Assembly (NCBI GenBank): GCA_950022295.1
Contig: OX465596.1
Location: 215,605,501-215,669,500, forward strand
DNA: 64,000 nucleotides
Origin: Bromus sterilis
Lineage: Eukaryota > Streptophyta > Magnoliopsida > Poales > Poaceae
Reading direction: 5' to 3'
Shown here: piece after piece, positions 58,793 to 64,000 of the stretch
Position numbering within the stretch: position 1 is the stretch's first letter
Layout of the letters: the number at the start of each line of letters is the position of its first letter
Notes under the pieces: generated by a model
Told to the model about the DNA's origin: nothing
Database searches by the model: none
What the model saw: only the letters and a program-made list of their open reading frames with translations
Program-made: the position numbers and the translations under genes

Positions 58793-60413
58793 TGAAAGTG
58801 CAATCATGCCCTTAAGCATATTTTCTTGATTGATGACAATATGCATATAGGGGACTAAGTATGTTTGTTAAGTGACACATAGGAAGTTGGTTAGTTCACT
58901 TGACATCATCATGTAGGGATCATATGCTGAACCTCGACCGCACTCAAGAATTTGACATAACGACTGAAGATGACGCTAAGTCTTCTTTACTATCACATCT
59001 TGAGTCATAGGGATCCCCGCACTATTAAGAGGGGATCATAAGGTTAAGTTCAGTCTTGCTCAAATCATTAAAACTTCAACTTGTAAAACACACCTTCTTA
59101 CATCTAAGAAAAATCAATATAGTTGTGTAGGGTATTCAAATCACTTCAATTTGAGCACTCACTACATATGCCGGACCATCCGGCCACAGCCCCGGACGTC
59201 CGAATAATTACGTTCTCAAGACACCCGAGGGTGCATAATTGTCCAAACCGTCTGGGTGCCAGGTCGGACCGTCTAGCCCCAGCCCCGACCGTTCGAGCTG
59301 AACCCCAGACCGTCCGAATAATTAGGCTCCTAGGACCAGAGGGTGCACAATCATCCGGACCGTCCGGGTGTCAGGTCAGACCGTCCGAGCTAGACCCCGG
59401 ACCGTCCGAATAATTATGCTACCAGGAACAGAGGGTGCACAATCTTTCGGACCGTCGGGGTCATGTGCCGGACCGTCTAGGCCCGTCCTGGAGTTTCCGA
59501 CTGTCCTTCCCGGACTGTCCGGGATCACGAACATATACACACATGAAGAGGTTGCGTTGTCCTGCCGGACCATCCGAATCTCAGGTCGGACCGTCCGAGC
59601 ACAGCCCGGACCGTCCGACTTAAGTCTCGGACGTCCGGAGCATACCGTACAGCTCAAAACGGCTAGTTTTCTTGAGCACCTATATATACCCCTTACCCAC
59701 TTAGGTTTAGGGTTGAACACTTCATTCATTTCACTCGAGAACACCAAATGCTCCCTCTCCCCTTTCTCCTACACTAAATCCAAGATCCCGGAGAGATTTG
59801 TGAGATTTCTTGTCGGATCTTTCACCCCGTGATAGATCAGTCCCTTCCCCATCTTCCGACCAAAGCAAATCGTGATTTGAGCAAGCATTGAGCTTTTCCC
59901 CATTGATCTTGTTACTCTTGGAGGTCAGAGACTCCTAGGCGGGTAGGAGTTCTTTGGAGAGGAATCGACCATGGTGATTACCCCCATTGAGTTTGTGAGG
60001 GTTTGGTGACCACCTTTAAGGTGAACCGGTAGTGGTTGGGAATCACCTTCTTGGTGATATCTCAAGGGGAATAGATTGAGCCTTCGTGGCGTTGGTGTGC
60101 CTTCATGGTTTCAACCACTCTTGCCAAACGGTGAGTAGCTTCCCTCCAAGGAAGTGAATATCGGGATACATCGTTGTCTTCGCGTCATTCGGTTATCCCT
60201 ACTCTTTCCCCATATTACTTGTGCTACCGTATTATTTGCCCCTCACTTGCTTTAGTATATTGTGCTTATTGATTATCTTGTACTAGCTAGGTCAACCTTG
60301 CAATTGTTAGGCACAACTTTATCTTCCGCATTATTGCCTAAAATTGCTAAGTAGTGATAAAATTTGTAATAAGACCTATTCACCACCCCTCTAGGTCTAT
60401 CTCGATCTTTTCA
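58793..60413 (+). repeat. 5' LTR of the plus copia element
   Basis: 1621 bp from TGAAAGTGC to CTTTTCA. An array of about 17 CGGACCGTCCG-like motifs (59169-59640) lies just upstream of the TATA box TATATATA (59681-59688). Part of the array is arranged in larger units with GTCCGAATAATTA at 59198, 59312 and 59404. No gene. Confidence 0.92.
59169..59640 (+). repeat. Array of CGGACCGTCCG-like motifs upstream of an LTR TATA box
   Basis: About 17 near-palindromic copies (CGGACCGTCCG, CGGACGTCCG, CCGGACCATCCGG and similar) in ~470 bases, ending about 40 bases before TATATATA. Such spacing suggests a protein-binding array in the LTR promoter. Confidence 0.85.
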
Positions 60414-60415
60414 AT

Positions 60416-60427
60416 TGGTATCAGAGC
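60416..60427 (+). promoter_or_regulatory. Primer-binding site of the plus copia element
   Basis: TGGTATCAGAGC two bases after the LTR end; initiator tRNA-Met type. Confidence 0.92.
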
Positions 60428-60467
60428 CACGTGCTCTATTCTTGTGCCTTAACCTCCCTAGAGAAAG

Positions 60468-61909
60468 ATGACCAAGAATGGCATTCCTGAAAGTTCGCGT
60501 GCCAATGTGGAGGAGGTCGCAATTTCCGCAGATGCCGCTAGTGCGGAAGCCGAGAGATTGTCTGTCAAACAAAGGGAATCCGTACAAGATGCGATTTCTC
60601 CTTCCATGGGGCATGTTAGTTATGAGGTTAAGGATCCTAAGTTGTTCACCTCCGATGATATGGAAAAAGCCTTGCAAAATGCTTTAGAAATCAAAGGAAG
60701 GAAATGGAAGCCTCCTTTGCAAGGATGAAGGCTCCGGCATCGGAGTCACAAACACCAAGTGGCGCGGCCCCTAGGTCCCCACAAGCGACTTTTGTGCACC
60801 CCGGTTCCGAAGTTCCTTTGCAAAGAGGTGGTCCCTACCAATGGGACTATCCAGCTCCTAAGATTGTGGAACCTAAGTATTACTTCAATGTCAATCCGCC
60901 GGTACTAACCGAGAACACTAACTTTTTGGATTGGAAAAGTCTTATGGAATATTCTCTTAGGTTTGTGTGCGAGCCCATGTGGAACCTCATCGACTCCGGG
61001 AAAGGCTATTATCCAGTTGATCCAAACAACCTTACCCCAAGTGAAGTATTTGATAGACATCTCAACCTTGCGGCCATTGGGTTCTTGAAAAGTGGAATGG
61101 ATAAATTGACAAGTGCACCTTTTCTCCATATCACCAATGCCAAGGAGATGTGGGACACTCTTCTCATTGCCAAGTCCGTCACCGGTTTTCTTCAAATGAC
61201 AAGATATGAGACCGCAAAGAATGCATTGCACAATCTTCACATGAAGAAAGATGAGACGCCCCAACAACTTCATATGTGTCTCAAAGTTCTCTCAGCTCAT
61301 GTCCAATCCTTCAGATGTGAGAAATATTTGGATGGATACAAAATCACCAACCGTTACCTTGTGGACAAGATGTTGAATGCTCTCATGGTATATTCTCATC
61401 AAATGGTGTGGGAATTGAGGCGTATGCTCGACTTCTTCAAGATGACACCGGATGATGTGATTGCCACCTTCTTGCAATATGAATAGCACCTAAAGGAGTC
61501 CAAGAGACTTCTTGCCACATATGGTGGTCCATCCTCAAACCTAGCACTCAAGGCTAGGCTCGAGGAGTTTGATGATGATGAGGAAGAAGATGAGTATGAA
61601 GATGATGATAACTCCGATGATTCTCCCTCATATAATGATATAGCTCTCTTTGTGAAGAGGTTCACCAAAGGGGACTTCAAGGGAAGATTCCAAAAGAAGA
61701 AGACAAGAAACTGCTACAACTGTGAGAAACCGGGACACTTTTCGGAGGATTGTCCGTATGAGAAGAGAGAGGACAAGCCTCAATTTCCTTGGAAAGAAGT
61801 TGCCAAGAAGCTCCCAAACCCTCTCAACAACAAGTTCAAGAAGAAAGCATTGTTGGATCTAGAAGGATCCGATCCCAAGGATGTTGGTGGTGTGGCCGGG
61901 GTTACTTAA
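60468..61909 (+). pseudogene. Copia gag of the plus element
   Basis: ATG 60468 opens an 86-codon N-terminus; reading shifts frame near 60700 and runs through a copia gag (NFLDWKSLMEY, KEMWDTLL, HMKKDETPQQLHM) to a TAG at 61484, then on in the same frame through an acidic patch to an intact zinc knuckle C-X2-C-X4-H-X4-C (about 61711-61752) and a TAA at 61907. It packages element RNA. The frameshift and TAG make it non-functional as it stands. Confidence 0.88.
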
Positions 61910-63130
61910 GATACACTAAAGACCTTAAAGCTCCTAAACAAGGAAGGTGAGGTTGTAAACTACAACTATATGAGTGACTACACCGACAATGCACACAAGT
62001 GTCTCATGGCCAAGTTGGTTGATGTCGACCCCCTCCTCCTCTGCTAAGATCAAGGTAACTCCTATTGATGAGTCCTTCATGTTCTCTTCCAAATCTCATG
62101 ATGAATTTCATGATGCGGAAAGAGATGATGCACATGCTACTTGTGAAGATTTGTCGTTTTCTAAAGTGAACAAAATGATGAGCTCTCTCAAAGGAAACAA
62201 GCTCAAAATGTTTCAATTACTTATGGATGTGGTGGGTAAGCACTCCACAGCCATTAAGGATCTTGAAATCCTCATCACCGAGGAAAAGGAGAACTATACT
62301 CTCCTTGAGCGAAATGTTGACTTTGAGGAAGCTCGAAATGACAACTTGTGCAAACTTGTCCACTCATCAAATGACTTAAATGACAAGCATGTTGCCTCCT
62401 TGAAAAAGGCTAATGAAATTTGTAAGGAACTTGCTAATGATATGAGCAAACTTGTGGAGCTAAACACCTCCCTTTCTAAGGATGTTGAGGTACTCACCTT
62501 TTCTCTCAAGACAAAAGATGAGGAACTCACCACCCTTAAGAAGAATCTTAAGGCTCACAAACTTGCTCATATAAAAACTCTTACTAAGATGTCTCCTCCC
62601 ACTATTGTACATGTTGATTCTTGTGCTACTAACTCTACTCTTGATCAAGAATCCCTCATTGAGGAGAACTTAGCCCTTCATGCACAACTAAAGAAGGGCC
62701 TCTTGACTTCTTCCCAAGACAAGAAAAATCTAAATGATGTACTAAGTAATCACAAGGAGTCCTTTGCTAAGGAAGGACTTGGGTTTGACCCAAGTACGAG
62801 TGTGACAAAGGATGTCACCCTTAGCAAGGAATCAATTTCTCAAAAGGTGATCTTTTTTCGTTAAGGGCAGAAGGACAAAGGTAAGAAAAGGGATGATGAG
62901 GTTGGTGTTGGGAATGGGAAGGCCACTAGGGGCAAGCCCACTCCTAACAAAAGGAAGAAGAACATGCCTCCATCCTATGTGCTCCATAAGTCAAAGGATG
63001 GAGAGGTGTTTGCAAAATTCATTGGGCCTCGTAATGATTTCCTCTTCTATACCATTTGGGTTCCAAATACCCTTGTTACTAACCTTAGAGGTCCCATTGA
63101 AAAATGGGCACCTCTAACCAAAGTCTAAAT
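61910..63130 (+). pseudogene. Gag-tail/linker with coiled coil, plus copia element
   Basis: After a frame change in a CT-rich run near 62035, a 296-codon frame (61974-62864) is rich in Lys, Glu, Leu and Asn with heptad-like spacing over about 62200-62580, so a coiled coil is likely. Beyond a TAA (62862) the same frame continues with a Lys-rich stretch and a conserved-looking segment before protease. No enzyme motif. The minus copia has a comparable insert between zinc knuckle and protease. Confidence 0.75.
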
Positions 63131-63991
63131 CTATGTGTAGGATTCTCTCTCCGGTGGAGTCAAATGGGTGATTGATAGTGGATGCACCAATCATATGACC
63201 GGAGAAAGTCGTTTGCTCAAGGAATTCATGGAGTCAATTCAACCATATATGAGCATTCTCTTTGGTGGTGGTTCCAAGGGAAAGATACTTGGGTTGGACA
63301 AGGTGGCTATTACTAATGATATGTCTCTTGCAAATTTCATGCTTGTCCAATCCCTTCAATACAATTTTCTTTTCGTTCATCAATTAGCTTCCGTTGGTTA
63401 TGATACACTATTTGGCCTAACAAGTGTGAAAGTCTTTAGGAGAGATACTCTCGAAGTGGCCATTGTTGGAGAGTTGGATGGCAACCTTTACACGGTTGAT
63501 TTCTCGAAAGAGAGTACTTACCATGAAACTTTTCTAATGACCAAGGCCGACAAGGGGTGGCTATGGCATCGCCGGCTAGCCCATGTCGGTATGAGAAATC
63601 TAAAAGATATCCTAAAGGGTGAACACATCCTCGGACTAACAAACATGTCTATTGAGAAAGATCGTGTGTGTAGTGCATGCATAGCTGGGAAGCAACATCA
63701 AGCAAAGCATACCCCAAGAATATCGTGTCAACTTCAAGGCCTTTGGAGCTCCTTCATGTGGATGTCTTTTGGCCTCCATCATGGGATAGTCTTGGTGGTA
63801 AGAAATATGGTCTTGTCATTGTTGATGACTATTCAAGATACACGTGTGTGTTTTTCCTCAAGTCCAAGGACGAGACAAAGGCCACCTTCATTGATTTTGC
63901 CAAGAAAGACCAAAGAAAATACAACATGGCTATCTGGCAATACGAAGTGACAATGGCACCGAATTCAAGAACTACAACTTGGAAGAATTGA
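63131..63991 (+). pseudogene. Copia protease and integrase start, plus element
   Basis: Protease motif WVIDSGCTNHMTG (about 63159-63197), then a GAG-pre-integrase zinc region (HRRLAHVG ... CSACIAGK). A frameshift near 63712 passes reading to a second frame with the integrase core start (LELLHVDVFWPP, GLVIVDDYSRYT); Gly of FGPP is Trp. The next catalytic Asp region is degenerate and the frame ends at 63991, nine bases before the window end. Confidence 0.88.
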
Positions 63992-64000
63992 GTGATGAGG

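Larger units (their letters stand above)
58793..64000 (+). mobile_element. Ty1/copia element (plus), cut by the window end
   Basis: 5' LTR 58793-60413, primer-binding site 60416, gag, coiled-coil extension, protease and integrase start. It is inserted in the extra ORF of the minus chromovirus; GGGTA (58788-58792) should recur beyond its 3' LTR. Several frameshifts and stops make it non-autonomous. A different family from the minus copia: the LTRs share only TGAAAGTGCAAT as a similar edge. Confidence 0.93.

Noticed and set aside
59376..59832. Frames of 120-154 codons across the CGGACCGTCCG array
   Set aside because: Open only because the repeats lack stops; they lie in an LTR promoter region.

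Overview
This window looks like repeat-rich nuclear DNA of a large-genome grass, most likely a Triticeae species (wheat, barley, Aegilops or rye group). I judge this from the elements: an Angela/BARE/WIS-type copia LTR, very long chromovirus LTRs of 4 kb or more, a CACTA transposon with GCCGTCTG-type subterminal repeats, and 14-20 kb nested insertions. I find no host gene, tRNA, rRNA or CRISPR array. Every coding stretch belongs to a transposable element, and nearly all of them are broken.

Layout, outside to inside. 1-3407 is the end of an Angela-like LTR plus decayed non-coding internal DNA. A chromovirus LTR fragment (minus, 3408-4769) joins it and is interrupted by a CACTA transposon (plus, from 4770). 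The CACTA holds a solo LTR (5074-6616, target duplication ACCCC) in its end region. It also holds a non-autonomous LTR element (11860-31863, duplication GTTGT) inside its transposase gene. That element holds a complete 14,077-bp Ty3/gypsy chromovirus (12526-26602, duplication CTTCC). The CACTA resumes at 31869 with the last transposase codons and a second gene, and stops near 33110.

From about 33110 to 58792 lies a second, more damaged copy of the same chromovirus family on the minus strand. It is cut into five pieces by four insertions: a 13.5-kb Ty1/copia element with an env-like gene (minus, 34955-48500, duplication GCATC), a solo Angela-type LTR (49666-51806, duplication GCAAT), a 4.2-kb solo gypsy-type LTR (53276-57474, duplication TTCTG/TTCTT), and another copia element (plus, from 58793) that runs off the window. 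The right end of the CACTA and the 5' end of the minus chromovirus are outside the window.

How the parts work. The autonomous families supply gag, protease, reverse transcriptase, RNase H and integrase; the chromovirus also has a C-terminal chromodomain. The most unusual item is an intact 259-codon ORF in front of gag in the plus chromovirus (17001-17780). Its N-terminal part resembles a double-stranded-RNA-binding fold, and a 334-nt predicted intron would fuse it in frame to gag-pol. Both splice sites are kept in the minus copy although the gag ATG there has become ATA. Other points of interest are a roughly 100-bp-arm inverted repeat in an apparent 5' intron of the CACTA transposase, a TATA-like site in front of the env-like gene, and dense motif arrays upstream of LTR TATA boxes. 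All family assignments are by eye; no search was run.
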